From NCBI GenBank assembly GCA_022539475.1, contig VCMS01000435.1, positions 1 through 52,278 on the forward strand: a stretch of 52,278 nucleotides of DNA, in the 5' to 3' direction. The notes beneath the pieces were generated by a model. The model made no database searches. It saw only the letters and a list, made by a program, of their open reading frames with translations, and had not been told where the DNA came from. The DNA comes from Gracilaria domingensis (Eukaryota; Rhodophyta; Florideophyceae; Gracilariales; Gracilariaceae). Position numbers and translations under genes: made by a program. Below, piece by piece: positions 11,308-21,406 of the stretch (position 1 is its first letter; every line of letters starts with the position of its first letter).

Positions 11308-12538
11308 GATGTAAGAGAGGAACTGCAGCGAACCAGATAATGCGGTGGCAGACAGGCGGCAATAGCAAACGACAGCGGTAAACAACAACAGCAAACAACA
11401 ACAACAAACAACAACAAACAACAATAACAACAAACAACAACAACAATAAAGATGAATAGTCGGGTGCAAAAGGAACTAAGATTCCTGGTACCCTAGGGAG
11501 TCGGACCCCTGACCCCCGGAGACTCTCCGGGTAAGAAACGACTTCTGCAGTCTACCTCCTCCTGCGTTCTAGGAGAAGGTGCGTCGCTCTCTACGAGACT
11601 TCCAGAGGATGGTTAATGACCGAAGATATGCCTTCACCAAGTAAAACCCTCTCTGGTCTCTTGCAAGAACTTGCGCGACCCTGAAACTGCAGGTACTATG
11701 ACAAACCGAGGTACGCTTCTAGCAAGCAAACAATGAAGTTCACAAGCGGCCTGATCCTAAAAAGGAGGTCAGCCTACGACACGTCGCCTCCCCGCACCAC
11801 CGAAGCAGTACGGATCAAAAGCTCGTTTCAGTTTGCCTTCGCCACAGATCAAGAACCCAACACAAAGTCAGGTCAGCAACAATAAAGGTGGACCACCTCC
11901 TGTCCAGTGCAGTACGTCACGGCACCCCGTCCACAAATGCCCCCGCGAAGAATACCAGGTCTTTCGACCGACACCGTTATCTGCCCCTAAGGACCGGTGG
12001 GAAACTCGCAAGACGGAACAAATGCTTTGGTTCAAGCCGCCAGACTAACGTCCCCGATTGCTCGGATCAACCGCTCGTCGCACCGAAACTCAAGTGATCA
12101 CCACACCTGCCGAGCACACACGCAGTGCACGGACTTCAACAGAAACGAATGCTGAGCACAACACACAAGTGCACAGACTTCAACAACACAAGGTCCTCAA
12201 CCTCTCGGATCAGAACCCACAAAGACGACGTGGGGATCCCAACAATAATAACAGAGGGAGACCAAACGAAGCGGATAGCGATCGACAACACGGGCAACAA
12301 CGAGCGCCCAAACACAATCACGATAGAAAGTCAACGTCGAACCACCACCAACAAAACGCCCTCAGGGAGGAACGAACGACCGAAAGAAGAAAGTCAACAC
12401 CGACCAACGATACGGTCAACACACCCGACGCAACGGAGAAGGGAACGAAAGGGAAAACAGCGAAGCGGATGAACGGCGGTGAGGGAGAGCGGCGAGAATC
12501 AGCGGCGAGAGGGAACGATAACGGCAGAGGTCAGCGGG
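11308..12538 (-). other. Leader of family A copy 1
   Basis: This 1.2 kb untranslated leader has three parts in sense order: a pyrimidine-rich stretch after the primer site, the conserved structured block (11461-11642), and a run of TTG/TTTG repeats (about 11383-11449) just before the gag ATG. The translation of the TTG repeats gives a false Cys/Leu/Val-rich extension of Gag. No coding function is supported. Confidence 0.8.
11461..11642 (-). ncRNA. Conserved structured leader RNA element, copy 1
   Basis: This is the same block as at 5457-5640, in minus orientation. Small differences from the B version are CTTCGG for CTTTGG and CATTAACC for CACTAACC. The three hairpins are intact. Confidence 0.6.
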
Positions 12539-12553
12539 GCTGGGCCCATAACC
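12539..12553 (-). other. Primer-binding site, copy 1
   Basis: In sense orientation it reads GGTTATGGGCCCAGC, immediately next to the 5' LTR. It is complementary to the initiator tRNA-Met anticodon arm. Confidence 0.85.
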
Positions 12554-13336
12554 TGATAGAGGTTGAAGCTGAAAGGGAAGGTTGAAGAAAGGATGGGGAA
12601 TGAAGGGAAGTTCGCCAGCTCTGGCTCGGAATTTACTTGGAGGCGCTCGAGTCACCGCTTATATAGAACTACTTTGCGCAACCATCGCACAACTCCAACT
12701 CCAAGCATACCTAAACCACTAGCTAGAGACACTCAATACTACCAATCATCTTCTAACATAACATGGTAACACTGCCACACTATCATGACAGCTTACAACA
12801 ACAAAGCACAACAACGCACAACAGTGCACAACCGTGCACATCAAGTTACGTGCCTACACATAACCATGACCATGCACAGATTCACATAGTGCCAACACAC
12901 TGTAATCCGTACCGCCACCATAACAGTTACGTACAAGCTCACCAACTAACACGTCACCACAAACTCACTCCAAGTCCTACGTCACCAACAATACCACAGT
13001 GTAAACCTCTTGACAGCGCATCTACTCTTCACCATAGTGCCAAAGTCACATGAAGCTGTCCTACATGTCCACGTACATACGTGTGTACCCTGTGCATCAT
13101 GTACAGTATGCCCAGTGTACTAGCTACACACGTGTACCCCGGAAACAACCCATTAGCGCCACAACACTTGTACAACCACAATGCATATGACCATTTGCAG
13201 TAGCCAATCAGAAGCCCGTTTCACGTTGAGTTTGCGCAGAGGCGCATATGCGCTTTTCCAACGGCACCCTCCAAAACAGCCCATGCTCCCCAGCACTTTT
13301 GGTTTTCAGTGACAGCACAGACGTCAACATCCAACA
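12554..13336 (-). repeat. 5' LTR of copy 1
   Basis: The ends are TGATAGAGG and CATCCAACA on the plus strand. The few differences from the 3' LTR are one-base changes, for example at the GTACCGCC site and the GACGTCAACATCC end. The sense-strand TATA box (CTATATAAGCGG) is near 12660. Confidence 0.9.
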
Positions 13337-13615
13337 GCTGTTGCCTTCGTTGCCATACGAAGGATGGTAAGAAGTTCAGAGTGTGTGACAAGAGGTGTTT
13401 CCAGAACATCCGAATCGTACAGAACAGAACTATGATCTTGGTATACTGGTAGAACGGTACACCGTGACTTGGACACACACTAACTGCACTTGATGTGGTT
13501 GTCGCCGTCTGACATTGTCAGGTTCAGTGCGGTACCGTTGTTCTCACCACCATCGTGTACTTGCATGTACTTCGCCAGCAGCGCTGGTTGCTTGAAGTCA
13601 GTAACAGAGGGAGGG
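13337..13615 (+). mobile_element. Family B internal region, 3' end
   Basis: It resumes the B element after copy 1, starting at the second GCTG. It matches 47706-48000 of the tandem B copy, including CCATACGAAGGAT and the end GTCAGTAACAGAGGGAGGG. The short frame that is open here in other B copies (47577-47948) is interrupted in this copy by indels. Confidence 0.8.
13604..13615 (+). other. Polypurine tract of family B
   Basis: ACAGAGGGAGGG directly precedes the B LTR start TGTTGGAAG. It has the same ACAGAGGG core as family A. Confidence 0.75.
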
Positions 13616-14011
13616 TGTTGGAAGTCATGCTGTCACTGACATCAAGCAGTGAGATGGTGAAGTCTAGAATGGTACCTTGCTATGTGAAGCGAGATTGATG
13701 TTGTTCTGTTTGGTATATACGTTGCTGTGTGGTATACTCAGTATGGGTTGAACGTTTACGGCTACATGGAATGCTTCGTCAGCTGGATGACCACAAGTAC
13801 AACGATGACAGGTGTACATGGTCATGAATACAGTGCAAGCTTCATAGACATATGGTACAGTGCAGCACTGTCAGTGTGTGAAGTTTACACCAGTTGAGTG
13901 TGCTACATGCAAATGTGTGTAGGATGAATGGACATGTTGCAGCGATGACTGACGTCATCTGGTTACAGTACTTGTGATGAGTGGACTGGTACATACCGTA
14001 CACATTCGGTG
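13616..14011 (+). repeat. Family B 3' LTR, first part
   Basis: It starts TGTTGGAAGTCATGCTG after the purine tract and runs 396 bases until family A copy 2 interrupts it. The remainder of the same LTR continues at 20876-21406. Many one-base deletions separate it from the B LTR at 44475. Confidence 0.82.
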
Positions 14012-14092
14012 TGTTGGATGTTGACCCTGGCTGTCACTGAAAACCAAAAGTGCTGGGGAGCATGGGCTGTTTTGGAGGGTGCCGTTGGAAAA

Positions 14093-14155
14093 GCGCATAT
14101 GCGCCTCTGCGCAAACTCAACGTGAAACGGGCTTGTGATTGGCTACTGCAAATGG
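14093..14155 (+). promoter_or_regulatory. U3 module: 12-bp palindrome plus inverted CCAAT and octamer-like site
   Basis: GCGCATATGCGC is followed about 30 bases later by TGATTGGCTACTGCAAATG. The same pair, in the same order, occurs in family C LTRs (30028 and, inverted, 43023-43038), whose other LTR sequence differs. This suggests conserved binding sites for transcription factors. ATTGG is the reverse of CCAAT, the NF-Y core. Confidence 0.55.
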
Positions 14156-14681
14156 TCATATGCATTGTGGTTGTACAAGTGTTGTGGCGCTAATGGGTTG
14201 TTTCCGGGGTACACGTGTGTAGCTAGTACACTGGGCATACTGTACATGATGCACAGGGTACACACGTATGTACGTGGACATGTAGGACAGCTTCATGTGA
14301 CTTTGGCACTATGGTGAAGAGTAGATGCGCTGTCAAGAGGTTTACACTGTGGTATTGTTGGTGACGTAGGACTTGGAGTGAGTTTGTGGTGACGTGTTGT
14401 TGGTGAGCTTGTACGTAACTGTTATGGTGGCGTGTACGGATTACAGTGTGTTGGCACTATGTGAATCTGTGCATGGTCATGGTTATGTGTAGGCACGTAA
14501 CTTGATGTGCACGGTTGTGCACTGTTGTGCGTTGTTGTGCTTTGTTGTTGTAAGCTGTCATGATAGTGTGGCAGTGTTACCATGTTATGTTAGAAGATGA
14601 TTGGTAGTATTGAGTGTCTCTAGCTAGTGGTTTAGGTATTGCTTGGAGTTGGAGTTGTGCGATGGTTGCGCAAAGTAGTTC

Positions 14682-14689
14682 TATATAAG
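14682..14689 (+). promoter_or_regulatory. TATA box of family A LTR
   Basis: TATATAAG lies about 110 bases before the LTR end and is conserved in all A copies; B LTRs have TATATA at the same place. A pyrimidine-rich TTCATTCCCCATCC about 60 bases downstream resembles the oomycete initiator. Which of the two sets the transcription start is not decided by the sequence. Confidence 0.6.
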
Positions 14690-14792
14690 CGGTGACTCGA
14701 GCACCTCCAAGTAAATCCGAGCCAGAGCTGGCGAACTTCCCTTCATTCCCCATCCTTTCTTCAACCTTCCCTTTCAGCTTCAACCTCTATCA

Positions 14793-14807
14793 GGTTATGG
14801 GCCCAGC
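14793..14807 (+). other. Primer-binding site, copy 2
   Basis: GGTTATGGGCCCAGC directly follows the LTR. It is complementary to the initiator tRNA-Met anticodon arm, as in Drosophila copia. Confidence 0.87.
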
Positions 14808-16037
14808 CCGCTGACCTCTGCCGTTATCGTTCCCTCTCGCCGCTGATTCTCGCCGCTCTCCCTCACCGCCGTTCATCCGCTTCGCTGTTTTCCCTTTCGT
14901 TCCCTTCTCCGTTGCGTCGGGTGTGTTGACCGTATCGTTGGTCGGTGTTGACTTTCTTCTTTCGGTCGTTCGTTCCTCCCTGAGGGCGTTTTGTTGGTGG
15001 TGGTTCGACGTTGACTTTCTATCGTGATTGTGTTTGGGCGCTCGTTGTTGCCCGTGTTGTCGATCGCTATCCGCTTCGTTTGGTCTCCCTCTGTTATTAT
15101 TGTTGGGATCCCCACGTCGTCTTTGTGGGTTCTGATCCGAGAGGTTGAGGACCTTGTGTTGTTGAAGTCTGTGCACTTGTGTGTTGTGCTCAGCATTCGT
15201 TTCTGTTGAAGTCCGTGCACTGCGTGTGTGCTCGGCAGGTGTGGTGATCACTTGAGTTTCGGTGCGACGAGCGGTTGATCCGAGCAATCGGGGACGTTAG
15301 TCTGGCGGCTTGAACCAAAGCATTTGTTCCGTCTTGCGAGTTTCCCACCGGTCCTTAGGGGCAGATAACGGTGTCGGTCGAAAGACCTGGTATTCTTCGC
15401 GGGGGCATTTGTGGACGGGGTGCCGTGACGTACTGCACTGGACAGGAGGTGGTCCACCTTTATTGTTGCTGACCTGACTTTGTGTTGGGTTCTTGATCTG
15501 TGGCGAAGGCAAACTGAAACGAGCTTTTGATCCGTACTGCTTCGGTGGTGCGGGGAGGCGACGTGTCGTAGGCTGACCTCCTTTTTAGGATCAGGCCGCT
15601 TGTGAACTTCATTGTTTGCTTGCTAGAAGCGTACCTCGGTTTGTCATAGTACCTGCAGTTTCAGGGTCGCGCAAGTTCTTGCAAGAGACCAGAGAGGGTT
15701 TTACTTGGTGAAGGCATATCTTCGGTCATTAACCATCCTCTGGAAGTCTCGTAGAGAGCGACGCACCTTCTCCTAGAACGCAGGAGGAGGTAGACTGCAG
15801 AAGTCGTTTCTTACCCGGAGAGTCTCCGGGGGTCAGGGGTCCGACTCCCTAGGGTACCAGGAATCTTAGTTCCTTTTGCACCCGACTATTCATCTTTATT
15901 GTTGTTGTTGTTTGTTGTTATTGTTGTTTGTTGTTGTTTGTTGTTGTTGTTTGCTGTTGTTGTTTACCGCTGTCGTTTGCTATTGCCGCCTGTCTGCCAC
16001 CGCATTATCTGGTTCGCTGCAGTTCCTCTCTTACATC
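14808..16037 (+). other. Leader of family A copy 2
   Basis: This untranslated leader is about 1.23 kb: a pyrimidine-rich first third, then a 3' third with the structured block (15704-15884) and a TTG/TTTG simple repeat (about 15893-15963) just ahead of the gag ATG. It is nearly identical to the leader of copy 1. Confidence 0.8.
15704..15884 (+). ncRNA. Conserved structured leader RNA element, copy 2
   Basis: Start TTGGTGAAGGCATATCTTCGG; then three hairpins; end CTTAGTTCC and CACCCG. It matches the blocks in the other A and B leaders. Confidence 0.6.
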
Positions 16038-19000
16038 ATGGACTCGTTTAGTGGGCTCAAGATCGAGAAGTTGGGTGAGGATAACTTCCATACTTGGAAG
16101 CAGAAGATTCAGTATGTACTTGCACTGAAAGACCTCAAAAGAACCATCTCACCACTTCTGCACCCACGGATGAAGAGGAACTGGTAAAGTGGCAAATCCG
16201 CGACGAAAGGGCTAGAGCTATCATTGGACTCACGCTTGCCGACGAGCACTTGGATCACATTCGAGACATCGAGACTGCTGCTGACGCATGGAAGGCCATT
16301 TGCAATGTGTTTCAACGTAAGACTCTTCTTAACCGAATCAACGCCAGACGTGCTTCTACTCTGTCAAAATGCGCGAGGACGAGAAGATGTTGCAATTCAT
16401 CAATCGTGTTCGGCACTTGGCCTCCGACCTCAAGAGTATGGACGTCAACGTTGAAGAAGAGGACATTGCTATGGCTGCTCTATGTGGACTTCCGGATCGT
16501 TTTGAGCACCTCATTGTTGCAATTGACACCACGATCGGAGATCGCCAACTCACCATGGAGTTTGTGAAGAGCCGTCTATTGCAAGAAGAGCAACGTATGA
16601 GTGATCGTGCCAAGGAGGAGTCCGGTGTGATGCTGCACTCTTGGGACGCCAGTTTCGTAGGAAGTCATTGAAGTCGGTTGTGTGTTACTATTGTGGCATA
16701 AAGGGTCATATCCAGAAGAACTGTTTCAAAAAGCAACGTGATGGGGCTAACAAGGATCAGATCGATGCTGCTCACCCAAGTGTACATACCGCGCTCAACG
16801 ATGAGCAAGGTACGGGCGGCAGCGATTCTGACTTTGTATGCCTCATTGCGAATGGTGCCGACAAGGCCACTAACAGTGACTGGATTGTTGACTCTGGAGC
16901 TACTGCGCACATGACTTATGATGACTCAATGTTCCAAACGTACGAGACAAAGGTGTCGTCGGGTGTGAGTATCGGCAATGATTCCAAGTTGCAGTCTGTT
17001 GGTCACGGAAGTGTGGAGCTCGATCTGACAGTTGAAGGGTCCAAGCGTAAGTGCAAGCTAAAGCAGGTGGTACACGTGCCCAACTTACGGTACCATTTGT
17101 TGTCTGTGTCACAGATTTGTGATCTGGGCTGCACGGTAGTGTTTGACAAAGAAAAGGTATGTGTGTACAAGGGGTCAAAAGTGGTTGCCGTTGGGCGCCG
17201 CGTCAAAGACCTGTACTACCTTTGCACTGCTGCAGATCAGTTCACGGACACGGACAGTGCGCTTGTGTCAGACTTGTCTCTTTGGCATGCTCGAATGGCT
17301 CATGTGAATGTGGAAGGCATCAAGCAGATGGCTCGAAACGGTGTTGTGTCAGGTCTGAATGTGGATGTGGCTCAGAAGCTGGATGTGTGTGGCTCTTGTG
17401 TAGTGGGCAAAGCAACCCGTGCTCCGACTCCCAAGCAAGGGGGGGAACGAGCTGAACACGTACTGGACCTGGTACACTCTGATATATCGGGTCCAGTGAA
17501 CGTGAAGTCCTTGGGAGGCTCGCACTACTTTGTCACATTCATCGATGACCACAGCCGCTACTGCTTCTTGTACATGCTCAAGACGAAGGATGAGGTGTTC
17601 CGGATGTTCATCAAGTGGCTCAGGTTTGTGGAGAACCAGATGGGCAGGAAAGTGTTAACCATCACCGCTCGCAAGAGTGTGTTGCGTGCATTACGCACTG
17701 ACAATGGTGGTGAGTACTTGTCCAATCGGTTCTCCGAAAAGCTTGAGCAGTACGGTATTGAGCATCAGCGAACTGTGCCTTATAATCCACAGCAGAACGG
17801 GCTTGCCGAGAGGTTCAACCGCACACTCATGGACTTGGTCAGGTCAATGTTGCATCACAAGAATGTGCCAAAAAGCTTTTGGGCTGAGGCTCTGAATGTT
17901 TCTGTGTATGTGCGCAACAGAGTGACCTGCAAAGCGCTTCCGAGTGACGTGACGCCGTTTGAGCTGTGGCATGGACAGAAGCCTGATCTGAGCAATCTGC
18001 GTGTGTTTGGTAGCCGTTGCTGGTACAAGGTGGTTGATCACAAGTTGAAGAAGCTGGAAGAGCGTGCAGTGGAGGCCATCTTCATTGGGTACACTTCAGG
18101 CTCCCACGGGTACAAGTTGTGGGACAGCCAGAAGAAGAAGGTGATTGTGTCACGAGATGTGAGGTTTGACGAGTGCTCTGCAACTGAAAGTGACGAGCAC
18201 TCTGAACACGAGGACTATGCGGATATCGACTTGGTCGACAAGTCGGTATCTGCTGAAGCCCCAACCTCCGACACATCCGCCGATCATTCTGAAGATGATC
18301 CTTCTGCACCAGCTTCTCATGAGAGTACCACGAATGCCAGTACGGATGAAGACACCACACCAGTTCCACAAGATGAGCCGGAAGTGACAGAGACGCAGCC
18401 CCTTCGTAGATCCACACGTCAGAGAAAGACGCCATCCTCGTGGTGGCGTGGTGCCAGTGCTTTCCTTACAGCCAGTGATGATACTCCTTCGTCGTACGGT
18501 GACGCAGTGTCACGTCCTGATTCCGAAGCTTGGAAGAAGGCGATGAAGAGTGAGTACGAGTCATTGATGGAGCATGACACATGGGATCTAGTGCCAAGGC
18601 CAGCAGACAGCAACGTGATTTCGTCCAAGTGGGTGTATGTACAGAAGTATGAGGCTTCGTCATCTGGTGAACCGACAGTGCGTTACAAGGCTCGTGTAGT
18701 TGCAAGAGGCTTCCTGCAGATCGAGGGTGTGGACTTCTCAGAGACATTATGCACCTGTGGTGAAGTTCACATCCATCAGAATGATCCTGTCAGTGACTGC
18801 CGTACGAGACTTCCACTTGCACCAGATGGATGTGAAGACTGCCTTTCTGAACGGTGACCTTGACGAGACAGTGTACATGGAGCAGCCAATGGGATTCACA
18901 CAGCAGGGAAAGGAGGACTTGGTGTGCCGACTGAAGAAAGCGATCTATGGGCTTAGACAAGCACCAAGACAGTGGCACGCCAAGATATACGCCTTCCTTG

Positions 19001-20072
19001 TTGGTGAAATGCACCTCAAGCCGAATGACGCAGACGAGTGTGTCTACACCGGGATCATACTGGGTTTCTTGGTTATCATTGCTCTGTATGTTGACGACTT
19101 GCTGATTGCGAGTCCGAGCATGAAAACCGTGGAACGTGTGAAGGCAGAGCTGTCAAGTCGTTTCCGCATGAAGGACCTCAAAGAAGCTCGCATGGTTCTT
19201 GGATTTGAAATCCATCGAGACAGAACCAAGCGAGAGCTGTACTTGACTCAGTCAGCGTACACGAACAAGGTCCTGGAGCGATTTGGCATGCAGCTGTCGA
19301 AACCCGTTGACACTCCTATGGAGTGCGGTGTGGACTTGTCTGTTGAGGAGGAAGTGCTCACGCATGTACCGTATCGTCAGGCGATTGGCTGCCTCATGTA
19401 TCTGTCTGTGGGAACTCGTCCAGACATCTCATATGCTGTGGCTAAGCTGGCCAAGTATGTTGAGAAGCCGGGAAACACTCACTGGAAGGCGGTCAAGCGT
19501 GTTCTTCGCTACCTCAATGGCACTACCACGTTCGGGTTGACGTATGGCTCCAGCACCGATTTGCAACTGCACGGCTATGTGGACTCTGACTGGGCTGGCG
19601 ATGTTGCCAACCGCAAGTCCACTAGTGGATACTTGTTCATGATGTGCGGTGGTGCTGTGTCGTGGTCGTCTCGTCAACAGGAGGTAGTTGCTCTGTCGAG
19701 TGCAGAGGCTGAGTACGTGAGCTTGTGCTCTGGCACCAAGGAGGCGATCTGGCTTAGGCGACTTTGGAACGGCATTGGCAGTGTGATTGGCATGGAAGCA
19801 GACGGGTCTGTGAAGCTGCTGGTTGAACCAACTCCCATGTATGTTGACAACCAGGGCAGCATTGACCTTGCTCGAAATGGAGTGGTGAACAGGCGAACCA
19901 AGCACATTGAATTCGGTTCCACTTCACTCGAGAAGCTCTGCAGGCCAAGTCGATTGTGCTGTTCTACTGCCCGACGGATTCCATGGTTGCCGACATGCTG
20001 AATAAGCCACTTGCGCGAGTGAAGCACGAGAAGTTCCGCGAAGCCGGTGGTGTGATCCACATAGAAGTTTGA
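16038..20072 (+). pseudogene. Copia Gag-Pol polyprotein, copy 2 (five frameshifts)
   Basis: It is the same polyprotein as copy 1, with start ATG at 16038 and the family stop TGA at 20070-20072. Domains run in copia order (Gag with CYYC zinc knuckle, DSGA protease, HHCC and DD35E integrase, YVDD reverse transcriptase, RNase H). Breaks: an extra A near 16137, a lost T near 16356, a lost base near 16628, an extra T near 18748 and the RNase H loss near 19908. The largest intact pieces are 16641-18857 and 18700-20001. The losses near 16356 and 19908 are shared with copy 1; the others are private and could be sequence error. Confidence 0.9.
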
Positions 20073-20080
20073 AGTCAGTG

Positions 20081-20092
20081 ACAGAGGGGGGG
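20081..20092 (+). other. Polypurine tract, copy 2
   Basis: ACAGAGGGGGGG directly precedes the 3' LTR. Confidence 0.82.
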
Positions 20093-20875
20093 TGTTGGAT
20101 GTTGACCCTGCGCTGTCACTGAAAACCAAAAGTGCTGGGGAGCATGGGCTGTTTTGGAGGGTGCCGTTGGAAAAGCGCATATGCGCCTCTGCGCAAACTC
20201 AACGTGAAACGGGCTTCTGATTGGCTACTGCAAATGGTCATATGCATTGTGGTTGTACAAGTGTTGTGGCGCTAATGGGTTGTTTCCGGGGTACACGTGT
20301 GTAGCTAGTACACTGGGCATACTGTACATGATGCACAGGGTACACACGTATGTACGTGGACATGTAGGACAGCTTCATGTGACTTTGGCACTATGGTGAA
20401 GAGTAGATGCGCTGTCAAGAGGTTTACACTGTGGTATTGTTGGTGACGTAGGACTTGGAGTGAGTTTGTGGTGACGTGTTAGTTGGTGAGCTTGTACGTA
20501 ACTGTTATGGTGGCGTGTACGGATTACAGTGTGTTGGCACTATGTGAATCTGTGCATGGTCATGGTTATGTGTAGGCACGTAACTTGATGTGCACGGTTG
20601 TGCACTGTTGTGCGTTGTTGTGCTTTGTTGTTGTAAGCTGTCATGATAGTGTGGCAGTGTTACCATGTTATGTTAGAAGATGATTGGTAGTATTGGTGTC
20701 TCTAGCTAGTGGTTTAGGTATTGCTTGGAGTTGGAGTTGTGCGATGGTTGCGCAAAGTAGTTCTATATAAGCGGTGACTCGAGCACCTCCAAGTAAATCC
20801 GTGCCAGAGCTGGCGAACTTCCCTTCATTCCCCTATCCTTTCTTCAACCTTCCCTTTCAGCTTCAACCTCTATCA
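20093..20875 (+). repeat. 3' LTR of copy 2
   Basis: It runs from TGTTGGATG to CTCTATCA. Differences from the 5' LTR include an extra A in GTGTTAGTTGG, a lost AG in ATTGGTGTC and CCGTGCC for CCGAGCC. The next base returns to the interrupted family B LTR. Confidence 0.92.
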
Positions 20876-21406
20876 TCGTGTACGGATACAGAGTGCAAGC
20901 AACACGTGAAGTGTGGTGTTATGTTCGTAAGTATGTCTGGTCATAATGGTGAGGTGCATTGTGTGTATGCATGGTCGCGTTGCTATGGTCTGCTGTCATA
21001 TTGTTGACTGCATTGATGTGTGGTGCTTGTGTGTCCTGTCGAAATGTGTCGTACACTGTCAGGACGTGTACGGCTACAACATGGTGTGCATGTTGTGCAT
21101 TGTGTGCACTGCTGTGCAGTAGTGTACGGAATTGTTGTGCACTGTTGTACACTGGTGCGTTGTTGTGCACTGCTGTTGTAAGCAGTTGGCACTGTTACCA
21201 TGTTATGTCCGTAGATGATTGGTAGTATTGAGTGTCTCTGGTTAGTGATTGCATGTGGTCAGAGTGGGTCGCATGATAGAGTAGCGAAGAAGTGGTATAT
21301 AAGTGTGACCAGCACTCCAAGTAATCTGAGCCAGAGCTGGCGAACTTCCTTGCATCTCCCATCCTTCCTCATGTCAACTTTCCGATCCCAGCTATAAGCT
21401 CTAACA
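20876..21406 (+). repeat. Family B 3' LTR, second part
   Basis: It continues the B LTR interrupted at 14011: GTGCAC repeat zone, GTATATAAGTG box near 21296 and the end AGCTATAAGCTCTAACA. It then joins family A pol sequence in the protease region. No duplication matches the left side near 3702, so the B element's flanks have been rearranged. Confidence 0.8.

Larger units (their letters stand above)
6472..13336 (-). mobile_element. Family A copia element, copy 1 (full length)
   Basis: This complete 6.87 kb LTR element lies on the minus strand. In its own sense it has a 5' LTR (12554-13336), primer site, leader, gag-pol, purine tract and 3' LTR (6472-7254). The two LTRs differ at only a handful of positions, mostly one-base indels, so insertion looks recent. 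It interrupts the internal region of a family B element and is flanked by a short duplication. Its sequence is almost identical to inverted copy 2. Confidence 0.92.
14012..14792 (+). repeat. 5' LTR of copy 2
   Basis: It runs from TGTTGGATG to CTCTATCA, 781 bp. Inside are the palindrome GCGCATATGCGC (14093-14104), TGATTGGCTACTGCAAATG (about 14136-14154; inverted CCAAT and an octamer-like site), a GTGCAC-rich zone (about 14505-14560), TATATAAG (14682-14689) and TTCATTCCCCATCC (from 14742). Confidence 0.92.
14012..20875 (+). mobile_element. Family A copia element, copy 2 (full length)
   Basis: This complete 6.86 kb plus-strand element is inserted in the 3' LTR of the B element that starts at 3780. 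The LTRs differ at about six to eight sites in 780, so it is young. The flanks read TCGGTG on the left and TCGTG on the right, an imperfect 5-bp duplication. With copy 1 it forms inverted arms of about 6.86 kb separated by 675 bp. Confidence 0.92.

Noticed and set aside
12539..12553. tRNA-Met gene remnant
   Set aside because: Only the 15-base anticodon-arm complement is present, always next to an LTR. It is a primer-binding site, not a tRNA gene.
15876..16037. In-frame Gag extension rich in Cys, Leu and Val (MHPTIHLYCCCC...)
   Set aside because: It is the translation of a TTG/TTTG simple repeat in the leader. The copia-type Gag start MDSFSGLK lies at its end and is conserved, so I start gag there.
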